Source: Przewalskia tangutica
Lineage: Eukaryota > Streptophyta > Magnoliopsida > Solanales > Solanaceae
Assembly: GCA_029844215.1 (NCBI GenBank)
Contig: CM056736.1
Location: forward strand, 58,775,562-58,839,561
Length of the DNA stretch: 64,000 nucleotides
Reading direction: 5' to 3'
Made by a program: the position numbers and the translations under genes. Below the pieces are notes generated by a model that was not told the DNA's origin, made no database searches, and saw only the letters and a program-made list of their open reading frames with translations. Positions 37,272-48,966 of this stretch are shown piece after piece. Position 1 is the first letter of the stretch. Each line of letters begins with the position of its first letter.

Positions 37272-37679
37272 GGTCAAGGAATGGCCAACCAATGGCCAAG
37301 ATCCATCCAAGTGTTAGGCAAGTGTAAGGCTAAGATTAAGCCATGTGCACCTTATCCATCTACCACACCAACTTGCACAAAATATCCTACCAACTAAAGT
37401 GGTCCAATTCGTCCAAGCGCTGACCTTACGTCGATGTGAGGGTGACACCTGTCACCCTCCCGTTGGTCCAAAATGTTTCGTCTCTCGGAAAAATCCGCAA
37501 AAATTAGAAATGACATAGCCGGAATTTTCCCTTCGCAAGTCTTGTAAAACGTTTCGTCGAAAAACGACTCTTTTCGGCACTTGTGTACAATTTTCGAAAC
37601 TTGCCAAATCTTTAAGGCTCAAATTTTTATACGTACGCCCTCACGTACGTACTCTGGAAATACGGGGTATAACAGTATC

Positions 37680-39708
37680 AAATCAGGTGGTATACATTCC
37701 CGGTTGATCCCATGAACGCGGTGTCGCATGAAATACATTCCCGGTCCATCTCATGAACTCGGTATCGTGTGAAATACATTCCCGGTTCATCCCATGAACG
37801 CGGTGTCGAGTGAAATACATTCCCGGTTCATCCCATGAACGCAGTGTCGAGTGAAATACATTCCCGGTCCATCTCATGGACGCGGTATCGAGTGAAATAC
37901 ATTCCCGGTTCATCCCATGAACGGTGTCGAGTGAAATACATTCGGTTCATCCCGTGAACGGCGTCGAGTGAAATACATTCGGTTCATCCCATGAACGCGG
38001 TGTCGTGTGGAATACATTCGGTTCATCCGTGAGCAGCGGTGTCGAGTGAAATAACATTTAAACGCTCTTTTAAGACAGATTAAGGTAATACCATATTTTC
38101 CTTTTAAAACAACTAAGGTAACATTATGCCCTCCTTTTTAAACCAAAACACTTTCCTTCTTAAAGTCAAGTAACAACATTCTTTTCCAAAAGTTCAAGTT
38201 TGCCTAATTTCAAATATTCACATTTCTTATTTTCGAAAGGTTTCATAGTTCATTGTCTTAATCTTTTAATATCTTAATTCTCCTTTTAAAGCGTTGAGTA
38301 ATATATGCCTTATGTGTGAGTAGGTTATTCTTGTTTATAACAATCTTATTAAAGCGACCATGATCTAGGAAATGTAATATCATTTTGTCTCATCTTAGCT
38401 TCATGCGGATGGAGGTTTCTCGGTTTTAATAATACTTAATTAGTCAATACATTTCCCTTTATTAACGCTGCAGTGGTTTGTTCGATACTTATTCTGATTT
38501 CCGAAATCAGTAAAACATTATTCCTTTTAAAAACCAAGTACTCATTACTCACGAATGAGGTTTCACACTTTTTAACAAAATTTAATATAATTACGTCAAG
38601 TCTCTTATCTTTTAAGATCAAGTCTCTTAACTTCTAAAATCAGTAAACCATTCTTTTTACCTCTCTTAAGTCGTTATACCTAACTTCCCATAAAGCTAGT
38701 ATAACTCTTAAGCTTTTAAAACCAAGTATTACTCTTCTTTCACAAACGATTCTTAATTATTTTGAAATACTTCAAGATTCTTATTATTAGACTCAAGTCA
38801 AAAGACATCACAGTAAAACCACGTTCAGTTAACACACGTACGTCTACCGTACTATATATATTATTTTAAAAATATCATGCTCAAGAGGATAGGAAGAATC
38901 ACATACCTCGCGACGATTTATCGACTATTAGCAAATAGCTCCAAAGTACTGTAATCCTGCTAGCCTTTTCCACCCTTCGAGTAGAATACGCTACTCGCAG
39001 TACTTCAACCTATAATGGTCATATAAGTCTATCAACGTCTAGACTACTCTGTAGAATAATTCTACGGAAAAATTGGGCAGCACTTCCCTACCCGTCAAAC
39101 TATACAATTCTACTGTAAATACAGTCCTATGTAAGTACAGTTCAGTCTTCTTCTTTAATATTCTTCTGATGTGATTTCAGTTCAAATCTTTTCTGTAATA
39201 TCCTTCTATTACAGTTCTATTCTCTTCTGTAATACCCTTCTATGAATCTAATATTCATTTCTATACTACTACAGTATGTAATTTCCAATTACAATAGAAG
39301 GACAAGAGTATTTACCTCGGTAAGCCCAAAATTATCCAAGTTTAAATGTCGATCCTGAGCAACGTTTAGCTCCTATTCTGAACGCTCCAATTCGCTCCAA
39401 GAAACCCTTAGAAGTTCTACACAACTTCTACTTAATACTTCAACTCGCTATGAAGATTTCCTTAGGGTTTCGTTTAGTGGCTAAAGGAAGTATGATAGTA
39501 TTTCTGGGATTTTTGTATAGGTGTAACCTTGGAATACTACAAGGTATTTGGGCCAAGGTATTTTGGAATAGTAACAATACTTGGAGAATACTTTTCTACC
39601 AAGGGGGGGGTATTTTACGAAAACTACAAGGCAAGGGGGGGGGGGGGGGGGGAGAATTTTTCGGCCAAGGCCTCTCAAAGGGGGAGGGGAAACCTTGGAC
39701 GAAAACTA
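37680..39708 (-). repeat. Element D 5' LTR, part 2
   Basis: Resumes AAATCAGGTGGTATACATTC, matching 20127-20160 of the partner LTR. It carries the rest of the 41-bp minisatellite (37690-38052) and an 18-G run at 39635-39652. Element F interrupts it at 39708. Confidence 0.9.
37690..38052 (-). repeat. 41-bp minisatellite in element D 5' LTR
   Basis: About eight or nine units of the same sequence as 20085-20476, running into ATAACATTTAAACGC. Confidence 0.9.
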
Positions 39709-42700
39709 TGTCACGACCCGAACCTGGGCCCGTGACTGGTGCCTTACCCCGGGCACCCTAGTGATACAACATCAGAGTAATCAGCGGAACATACAACGAT
39801 ACAAGACATATTATGAAATATGAAACAATAATCTGAGAAAAACTTGCCTTTCGGCATATATATAAATAACAACTTTTTTTCAACATGAACAGTTTAATCC
39901 TTTTTACAAACCACGCCACAAGCAGATTACTACAGACCTCTAAGAATGATACGACAACAATGGCGGGACAGGGCCCCGCCAAACCCCTGAATGTAAACAC
40001 TTACTACGACAGGGGACTATACCACTGATAAGCCTCCGGAGAAACGGAGCTTCCCAAACGCTGAAACTGTGACCCTGAGAGCTAGGATCAACGACTGGTG
40101 TACCTCAACCTGCGGCATGAACGCAGCCCAGAAGAGTCGATCTGGCCAGTGCAGTATGTGAAACTAAAAATCGTAAATGAAATCATAATAGTCTATAAAG
40201 CGGGAGACATGTATGATAAGCAAACTACGATTCACAACAAATAGCGATCATGTCAAGTCGTGGACTCACGCCAAAGTTGTCACAATAAAACCGTGCGGGG
40301 CAAGTGCGAAGGCATAGCCGACTACTAAGACCAGCGATGCAAAAATACCACAAACTATATCCCGAGGTCTTTCTAGACCGCATGTACGATCGAAGCGGCC
40401 ACTCGCCCGCAATATCAATGTGCGCGTCTATCCTCGGAACTCTCGCGACTCGCATAGGTCACACGGACCGCATGAGGTATTCCTCGAATCATGGTCCTGC
40501 ATCACCCGAGGTATACCCGCATCGGCGGCTAACCCTCGGTATCCGCCTAGGCTCCCGACCGCATAGTCTCAAAAGACCGCATAGTCTCAGCCAGGACCGC
40601 GTAGAATCCCGCGTCGGGCTAAACACCGGAATGATCAATCCTGGAGCTACCGCGACTCCGCATAGTCACGAGGACCGCATAGCCGTAAAGACCGCATCAA
40701 GGGTGGCAAGCCCTCGGTATAATAAGTCAAAGGGTATGTGATACAATAATAGTACAACGGGCTTAACGTTTAACAACGTAAGCACAACAAGAATGACCCC
40801 CCTTACATCACGATCACACAAGATACTAACACACGTAGCATCCTAACATTTTTACTTATCACATCAACAAGAAAGTATTTACAAGGCTATCTCAAACCAA
40901 CACAATCAAGTTATTCACACTAGGTACTTTAAGCTAACAAGTTCGGGTATCTACCCCTAAAGTACTTCATACATTAAATCTTTTAAAAGATCTGTTGCCT
41001 TCACATAAGTCACACAATACGTAGTATAAAATAGAGTATCTTTTAAATAAACTAAAACACTTACCTTTGTAAAATCAAGTAACAACATTATTTTCCAAAC
41101 GCCCAAGTTTGCCTAATTTCAAATGTTCACGTTTCTTATTTTAGAAAGGTTTCAGTAGTTCATAGTCTTATTCATTTAAGAATATAATTCTCTTTTAAAC
41201 AACTGAGAAACATAAGTCTTATATGTGAGTAGGATATTCTTGTTTATAACAATCTTATTACAAAGTAGTGATCTAGGAAATATCATTTTGTCTCATCTTA
41301 GCTTCATGCAGATGGAAGTTTCTCTTGGTTTTAATAATACTTAATTAGTCAAAACATTTCCTTTTATTAACGCCGATGGTTTGTCGATACATTACGATTT
41401 CGAAATCAGTAAAACATTCTTAAGCCGTTATACCTAACTTCCCATAAAGCTAGTATAACTCTTAAGTTTTTCAAAAACCAAGTATTACTTCTTCTTTCAA
41501 AATGATTCAAAAATCTTTTGAAATACTTCAAGTTCTTTATTAACACATAACACGCCAGTTATAGTTCAAATCAGTTACCTTTTAAAGACCACAAGTATTT
41601 TCTTACCAACATAAAGCTGTTATAACCAACTTCCCATAAAGCCGTTATAACACTTTATGTTTTAAACCAATCATATACGTTTAGCACATGTACGTCTACC
41701 GTACTACATAGTTCACACGTATCATGCTAGAAGAGATAGTAAGAGGTTCACATACCTCGCGACGAGTATCGATTAATAGCAAAACGCTCCAAGTTCTTCC
41801 AACCGTCGGCTACTCCTTAAGCCAAGTAGATCGCGCCACACGTAGTACTTCACCTATAAGGCCACAAGGCGCTATTAACATCTAGATCTAATCGTAGAAC
41901 ATTCTCTGAGAAAATTCGTGACACCTCCACATGGCGTAAATCTCTCTCTATCGAGGCCTGCCCGACCAACCGGGGTTATACATCTAACCCCAACGGGTAA
42001 AATTTTACACCACGGTACTACTACACAAGTCTACTGTAATACAACCCTATGTAATTACGATTCAAGACTTTCTTTAAATTCGGGCTTAAGTCGCAAGACA
42101 TTGCGTAAGTATTATTCGGGCTTAAGTCAAAAGACATTGCCGATAACTACGCTCGATTCTATATACGATACTTCAACTATATATTCACAATCATGTAATT
42201 TCCAATTACAATAGAGGACAAGATATTTACCTCGATAAGCCCATAATTATCCGAGTTTAAATGTCGATCCCGAGCAAGGTTTAGCTCTACTCATGCGCTC
42301 AGGCCGCTCCAAACAACTCTTAGAAGTTCTAACCAACTTCTACTTATGACTTCAACTACGGTGAAGATTTTCCTTAGGGTTTCGGTTTGTGGTATTGAAG
42401 TATAATAGTATTTCGGGCTTTTCAGATAGGTATAACCTTAGAATACTACAAGGTATACGGCTAAGGTAATTTGGGCATTATAACAATACTTTTGAGTATT
42501 TCTACCTAAAGGGGTATATTATACGAGAACAACACCACTAGGAGGGTGAAGTCTCGCCACAAGGCCACACAAGGGAGAGGGGCTCTCGGCCAAGGGGGGA
42601 GGGACGAGAACAACAACAAGAGAGGGGAGGATTTTAACACTTAGAGATTTGTGGAAAGGATGAAGAATTCATCAAAGGGAGAGGGGTATTTATAGGTCAA

Positions 42701-43102
42701 GGGATGGCCAACCAAAGGCCAAGATTAAACCAAGTGTTAGGCAAGTGTAGGGCTAGGATTTACTACACACAAATATCCTACCAACCCTTGACTTTAGCCA
42801 AGGCACAAAAAACGTGCAAATGCTAGCCCAAATCGTCCCAATGGACGTTTCAAGTCCACCAATTGGAGGGTGCCAAGTGTCTCCCTCCCGTTGGTCCAAA
42901 ATGTTTCGTCTCTCGGAAAAATCCGCAAAAATAAAATATGGCATAGCCGGAAATTCCCCTACGAAAGCTGTGAAAACGTTTCGCCGAAAAACGACTCTAA
43001 CCGGGTGTTGTGAACAAAGTTAATTCGGCCAAGCCAAATCAAAAGTTTCAAATTTTCTACGTACGTCCTTACGTACATACTCTGGAAATACGGGGTATAA
43101 CA
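39709..43102 (-). repeat. Element F 3' LTR
   Basis: TGTCACGACCCGAACCTGG to GGGGTATAACA. Longer than its partner by about 650 bp. The CG-rich repeat module (GACCGCATAG units) lies at 40300-40710. TATA at 42687-42694 (minus). Confidence 0.9.
40300..40710 (-). repeat. CG-rich minisatellite-like module in element F 3' LTR
   Basis: Irregular repeats containing GACCGCATAG and GGTATTCCTCG. It is equivalent to 8150-8450 and 14080-14400 in A and to 52050-52280 in G, at the same relative LTR position where other subfamilies have different arrays. Confidence 0.65.
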
Positions 43103-43439
43103 TTCTCCCCTTCTTAGAAACATTCGTCCCGAATGTTCCTTCTAAGTCTCAAAACAAACGTGCACCAGTATAGTCTTCACTACTATACTTACGAGAACAA
43201 ACCTGCCATATCTGGCCATAGAAACACCCACGCAAAAATACTTACATCCAAGTCCACGAGGAAACACCTTTAACATCACCAACACCTCTCACCGGGGTCT
43301 AAAATATACTTCTTTCGCACCTTCTCTTTACAAAAGAAATGATACCACTTTTGTCACTTTGCCCGAGGCATAAACCTTCTCAGGCGACCCAACAAATGGT
43401 ACCGGACTGCATGCGATCACTGCGGCTGTCGTACACCCA
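43103..43439 (-). other. Element F 3' tail and polypurine tract
   Basis: Polypurine tract complement TTCTCCCCTTCTTAG inside the LTR, followed by palindrome AACATTCG/CGAATGTT at 43119-43137. No further protein seen. Confidence 0.65.
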
Positions 43440-44100
43440 AACTCTTGATCTTCGCTTCAAACTCGGGTTACTATCTCTAACGTGGTCATCATTAACGGGA
43501 ACACTGATGGATCTCCGATACTTTCCGAACATAACAATACGAAAGACCGGACGTACTTCCTCCTAAGTCGGACGGCAAAAGCCAACATATAGGCAACCTG
43601 GCCTATTCTTCACATGAACTTAAAAAGGCCCAAAACAACTCGGGCTAAGTTTCCTCTGATTTTCCAAAGTTCGTCACACCCAATCCGGGGTGGTACTTTC
43701 AAGAAGACCGACCGTCAACCTGAACTCTAAGCGTCGTCGCCGATTCTCCGCACGATTTCTCGAGTGCGGAACCTCTTCTAGACAAGCTTCTCACTATCCA
43801 CAGTCTGCTGGAACAAGCCTGAACCAACTGTCTGAACCTTGCCAACATCGAACCACTCGACCGGCAACTTACACATCCGCCCCTACAAGGCTTCATAAGG
43901 CGACATCCGAACACTGAAATGGTAGCTTAAACACTCCCTCCACAGGAGACAACAATCTCCACAACTACCCCTGAAATCCACACACTGGCCCGAGGGCGAA
44001 TGCGATTCTGAGACTCACCTGAGTTCTTAACCCTGTTTGGTAAAACTTCCAGAAACAACAACAGCCCTACCCTGGGCTCCACTGTCTGTCATAAGGTGAA
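43440..44100 (-). pseudogene. pol: Element F integrase C-terminal remnant
   Basis: Right to left the frames read SYHFSVRMSPYEAL (about 43885-43926), then EWFDVGKVQ, VFLKVPP, RIGQVAYMLAF (about 43577-43610) and SESIGDPS (about 43508-43533). These match, in order, the C-terminal half of Ty3/gypsy integrase: the S-S-I-Q-M-x-P-Y-E-A-L block, the W-F-x-V-G-E segment, V-F-L-K-V-S-P, and R-I-G-x-V-A-Y-x-L-x-L-P. Stops occur throughout. Weak similarity to the core (MTDSGAQ) extends to about 44150. PR, RT and RH are absent. Confidence 0.75.
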
Positions 44101-44309
44101 GGTAGGCACCCCGTGCAGCCTTACAACCTTTCTGATAAAACAATACTGCCGAGTAAACGGTCTTTGCTAGAAAACAAGACGACTGACCTCCTCGGCCCGA
44201 CTACTGGTCGAATGCATCCACGAATTCGTACGTTGGTCAACTAAACTTGGGCCTAACACCCTCGTGACCCTACCACAAGGCGGGACCACCACAAACTGAC
44301 CCCACCACC

Positions 44310-44750
44310 AGACATGCCGCGGGTTGACCCGCAACGTGGCCTCAACCCGACCCGGCAACGCGCAAAACGCTAGCTCCCCGAAGGAAAACTCTCACTAATC
44401 ACGTTTCGAAAACCTAGCGGTCTTCTTAGCTCAACTACCCCCTTTTTTTTTTTTTTTTTTCCACACTACTAGGGACCTATCCCAACATAGCTCACGTGCA
44501 CCATGCACTCCGATAAAGATCAAACATAACACTACACCTTTACCCGAGATGGCCTTACCTCTAAGGTCTTTACGTAAAACATTCTAAGGCTCACACCTTC
44601 TCTATCCCCCAAAATCTTACTCGGTTAACCCACCATGATTTCTAAACACAACTAACACACCGCTATCAGAACATAGCACTTAAGGTATACTCACCTTATC
44701 ACACATCGATCTCTAGGGTTAAAGATATATCTATATCTACCGCTTCACTC
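44310..44750 (-). other. Conserved non-coding block after gag, element F
   Basis: Same block as in A, D and H, including the CGGGTTGA/TCAACCCG hairpin (44320-44349). It has an 18-T run at 44443-44460 where A has only CTTTCATTTTTACG. Confidence 0.6.
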
Positions 44751-45506
44751 CTTAGTCGTTCTAATCAAACACGCTCGTAAGGCGCAGCTAAGGAAGATGA
44801 CGAACTACCCACCAATCTGAAGGCTAAGTCCTCCTACAAGGACACTCTATCGACATCGGACCACGGCGGTCGTAGTACAACAAGTACCAACTAAAAGACG
44901 ACATTCCCGGGATGACGTGCATCTGTTAATGAGCGGAAGCCACGGAGTTACGACCAACTCCGCACACCCCGAACGCCCCGAAATCCGTGGAAGACCACTC
45001 GACCGGTGGATGTGCATAATCAAATCACGGTGAGGTGACTCGCCTCGAAAGTTACCAAAGGACCTCGCTGCTCTGGCCCTCTTCTGCTGTCCTTGGTTAA
45101 CCCGTCGATCTCTACGCTTCTCGGCCTGCTGCGCATAAGCCCGTACACAGGCCATGCTCAAGCCTAACTAAAGAATTACTCTTGCACAACCCTCTCTTAG
45201 ATAGTCCTCAAGACTCGCGGTACATCGGTATACTCTCTGGTAGCCAAATCTATAGCTAGTAACAGGGTCGCCTCTTTGCAATCTAAATTCTCTGTTCCCG
45301 GTCGTGGAACTGAAGGTTCAAATGTCATGGCCGCAGTAGGAACTGCCGCCGCCGTGCTAAACTCTGCTGGGGCTAGTGACGTCGCAGAACCCCCCCGAAT
45401 GAAGCACTACCCTAGGTAATGATTGGGCCTGTGCCCTCGCCACCCTCTGAACTCTACTCGCAGCTCCCGCCTTGCCCCTCACGGGCGGGTTGCCACGCGG
45501 AGGCAT
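44750..45506 (-). pseudogene. gag: Element F gag lacking its central domain
   Basis: Starts at the ATG complement near 45506 (MPPRGNPPVRGK). After the N-terminal linker it passes to LEDYLREGCARVIL and then MACVRAYAQQAEKRRDRRVN and QQKRARAARSFGNFRGESPH, the C-terminal gag linker. As in element A, the whole capsid core (FYGSRPEDD... to ...RRARADRF) is missing. The knuckle area (RECRLLVGTCCTTTAVVRCR in one frame) no longer has a clear CCHC. The shared deletion in A and F shows it predates their insertion. Confidence 0.7.
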
Positions 45507-45692
45507 AACGATAAGGAAAATAATTTTGTCGAGGGTCCAACTTACAACACGCCTCTAAGGCACGATCTCGAGTGGGAAGAATAGAAACCAATCCTAAATA
45601 TCCTATAGCCTCACGATTATTGGGTGGTGCACAACACACCGATAATCAAGACTCTCTGGATCGATGCAGTAGACACTTTCCGAGGATTAATC

Positions 45693-45703
45693 GCTCGATA
45701 CCA
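45693..45703 (-). other. Primer-binding site, element F
   Basis: GCTCGATACCA on plus, lacking one base relative to GCTCTGATACCA. Confidence 0.8.
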
Positions 45704-45707
45704 CTTT

Positions 45708-48456
45708 TGTCACGACCGAACTGGGCGTGGATCGTGCCTTACCCCGGGCACCCTAGTGATACAACATCAGAGTAATCAGCGGAACATACAACGATACAAG
45801 ACATATTATGAAATATGAAACAATAATCTGAGAAAAACTTGCCTTTCGGCATATATATAAATAACAACTTTTTTCAACATGAACAGTTTAATCCTTTTTA
45901 CAAACCCTGCCCACAACAGTACTACAGACCTCTAAGAATGATACGACAACAATGGCGGGACAGGGCCCCGCCAAACCCCTGAATGTAAACACTTACTACG
46001 ACAGGGGACTATACCACTGATAAGCCTCCGGAGAAACGGAGCTTCCCAAACGCTGCGTGACCACGAGAGCTAGGATCAACGGCGGTGTACCTCAACTGCG
46101 GCATGAACGGCCCAGAAGAGGTCGATGCAGTGCAGAGTAGTATGTGAAACTAAAAATACTGTAAATGAAATCATAATAGTCTATAAAGCAGGAGACATGT
46201 ATGATAAGCAAACTACAGTTCACAACAAATAAGCAGTCATGTCAAGTCAGGGACTCACGCCCTCAAAGTTATCACAATAAAACCATGCATAGTCTCAAAA
46301 GACCGCATAGTCTCAAACATCGCATGATCAATACCTACCGCAGTATAATAAAAAGGGTATGTGATACAATAATAGTACAACGGGCTTAACGCTTAACAAC
46401 GTAAGCACCAAGAATGATACATCACGATCACACAAGATACTAACACACGTAGCATCCTAACATTTTACTTATCACATCAACAAGAAAGTATTTACAAGGC
46501 TATCTCAAACCTAAACAATCTGAGAAACATAAGTCTTATATGTGAGTAGGATATTCTTGTTTATAACAATCTTATTACAAATAGTGATCTAGGAAATATC
46601 ATTTTGTCTCATCTTAGCTTCTATGCAGATGGAAGTTTCTCTGATTTTAATAATACTTAATTAGTCAAAACATTTCCTTTTATTAACGCCGATGGTTTGT
46701 CGATACACATTACGATTTCGAAATCAAGAAAACATTCTTAAGCCGTTATACCTAACTTCCCATAAAGCTAGTATAACTCTTAAGTTTTTCAAAAACCAAG
46801 TATTACTTCTTCTTTCAAAATGATTCAAAAATCTTTTGAAATACTTCAAGTTCTTTATTAACACATAACACGCCAGTTATAGTTCAAATCAGTTACCTTT
46901 TAAAGACCACAAGTATTTTCTTACCAACATAAAGCTGTTATAACCAACTTCCCATAAAGCCGTTATAACACTTTATGTTTTAAACCAATCAAATACGTTT
47001 AGCACATGTACGTCTACCGTACTACATAGTTCACACATATCATGCTAGAAGAGATAGGAAGAGGTTCACATACCTCGCGACGAGTATCGACTAATAGCAA
47101 AACGCTCCAAGTACTTCCAACCGTCGGCTACTCCTTAAGCCAAGTAGATTGCGCCACACGTAGTACTTCAACCTATAAGGCCACAAGGCGCTTATTAACA
47201 TCTAGATCTAATCGTAGAACATTCTACAGAAAATTCGAGACCTCCCCGCATGGCGTAAATCTCCTCCTCTATCGAGGCCGACTACCCAGCCAACCAGGGG
47301 GGGTTATACATCTAACCCCAACGGGTACAATTTTACACCACGGTACTACTACACAAGTCTACTGTAATACAGCCCTATGTAATTACAGTTCAGTACTCTT
47401 CTTTAAATTCAGGCTTAAGTCGCAAGACATTGCCGTAAGTATTATTCAGGCTTAAGTCAAAAGACATTGCCGATAACTACGTTCAGTTCTATATACAGTA
47501 TACTTCAACTATATATTCAAGCAATCATGTAATTTCCAATTACAATAGAGGGACAAGATATTTACCTCGATAAGCCCATAATTATCCGAGTTTAAATGTC
47601 GATCCTGAGCAAGGTTTAGCTCCTACTCTGTGCGCTCCGACCCGCTCCAAACAACCCTTAGAAGTTCTAACCAACTTCTACTTATGACTTCAACTACGGG
47701 TGAAGATTTTCCTTAGGGTTTCGGTTTTGTGACTGACGGAAGTATAATAGTATTTCTGGGCTTTTCGTATAGGTATAACCTTAGAATACTACAAGGTATA
47801 CGGCTAAGGTAATTTGGGCATTATAACAATACTTTTGAGAGTATTTCTACCTAAAGGGGGGTATATTATACGAGAACAACACCACTAGGAGGGGGGGTGA
47901 AGTCTCGGCCACAAGGCCACACAAGGGGGAGGGGCTCTCGGCCAAGGGGGGGAGGGACGAGAACAACAACAAGAGAGGGGAGGATTTTAACACTTAGAGA
48001 TTTGTGGAAAGGATGAAGAATTCATCAAAGGGAGAGGGGTATTTATAGGTCAAGGGATGGCCAACCAAAGGCCAAGATTAAACCAAGTGTTAGGCAAGTG
48101 TAGGGCTAGGATTTACTACACACAAATATCCTACCAACCCTTGACTTTAGCCAAGGCACAAAAAAACGTGCAAATGCTAGCCCAAATCGTCCCAATGGAC
48201 GTTTCAAGTCCACCAATTGGAGGGTGCCAAGTGTCTCCCTCCCGTTGGTCCAAAATGTTTCGTCTCTCGGAAAAATCAGCAAAAATAAAATATGGCATAG
48301 CCGGAAATTCCCCTACGAAAGCTGTGAAAACGTTTCGCCGAAAAACGACTCTAACCGGGTGTTGTGAACAAAGTTAATTCGGCCAAGCCAAATCAAAAGT
48401 TTCAAATTTTCTACGTACGTCCTTACGTACATACTCTGGAAATACGGGGTATAACA
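45708..48456 (-). repeat. Element F 5' LTR (internally deleted)
   Basis: Matches 39709-43102 but lacks two blocks, most of the CG-rich module and a segment near 46500. TATA at 48040-48047 (minus). Otherwise nearly identical to its partner. Confidence 0.9.
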
Positions 48457-48461
48457 AACTA

Positions 48462-48961
48462 CACTAAGGGGGAGAGGGTTTTTAGACTTGGAATTTCAAG
48501 TGAGGATGAAGAAATAGTCTTGCATTAGAGGGGTATTTATAGGACATTCAATGGCCAAGATTAAGCCAAGTGGTGGGCAAGTTTAGGGTGAAGATTTGGA
48601 CATGTGTTTGTGGGCCCCACTTGCTCATCTACTACACAAAATATCTACAAAATATCCTACCTAATCCTTGACCAAAAACAAGGCAAAAAAAACGTGCCAA
48701 TCGTCCAACAATTACCGCCCACTTGAGGGTGACACTTGTCACCCTCTCGTTGGTCCAAAATATTTCATCTCTCGGATAAATCCGCAAAAATTATAAATGA
48801 CATAGCCGTATTTTTCCCTTCGCAAAGTTTGGAAAACGTTTCGTCGGAAAACAATTCTTTTTGGTAGTTGTGCACAAATATTTCGACCCTTGCCTACTTA
48901 AGGCTAAAAACTTTTGTACGTATGCCCTCACGTACATACTCTGGAAATACGGGGTATAACA
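48462..48961 (-). repeat. Element D 5' LTR, part 3
   Basis: Continues D's LTR after F's TSD (AACTA) and ends GGGGTATAACA at 48961, followed by D's own TSD ATAAA. It holds the TATA box (48534-48541) and the GAGGGTGAC hairpin (48725-48746). Confidence 0.9.
48534..48541 (-). promoter_or_regulatory. TATA box, element D 5' LTR
   Basis: TATTTATA on plus. In the 5' LTR this is the promoter TATA; F's insertion downstream in sense (48456-39709) would disrupt the transcript. Confidence 0.6.
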
Positions 48962-48966
48962 ATAAA

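Larger units (their letters stand above)
34175..37674 (-). mobile_element. Element E: solo LTR of the Ty3/gypsy family
   Basis: A single 3.5-kb LTR, TGTTACGACCCGATCC...GGGGTATAACA, with TSD GTATC at 34170-34174 and 37675-37679 and no internal region. It most likely arose by LTR-LTR recombination of a full element. TATA at 37264-37271 (minus). It is inserted into the minisatellite of D's 5' LTR. Confidence 0.93.
39709..48456 (-). mobile_element. Element F: non-autonomous Ty3/gypsy retrotransposon in D's 5' LTR
   Basis: LTRs 39709-43102 and 45708-48456 flank a 2.6-kb internal region. AACTA at 39704-39708 and 48457-48461 is an exact TSD. It has the same unusual internal structure as element A: core-less gag and integrase tail. 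It is inserted in the G-rich part of D's LTR. Confidence 0.93.
19471..48961 (-). mobile_element. Element D: gag-only Ty3/gypsy retrotransposon, split by C, E and F
   Basis: ATAAA stands at 19466-19470 and 48962-48966. LTR pieces join as 19471-20476 + 28869-31047 (3' LTR, split by C) and 33478-34174 + 37680-39708 + 48462-48961 (5' LTR, split by E and F). Each sums to about 3.2 kb. The internal region 31048-33477 holds gag and no pol. The strand is minus, given by a perfect 12-nt initiator-Met PBS complement beside 33478 and the polypurine tract beside 31047. Confidence 0.93.

Noticed and set aside
44160..44358. Minus frame with a VDQRTNS block that could be the integrase core VDRLTKS
   Set aside because: The same block occurs in D and H, which have no other integrase, so the resemblance is probably chance; treated as the non-coding post-gag block.
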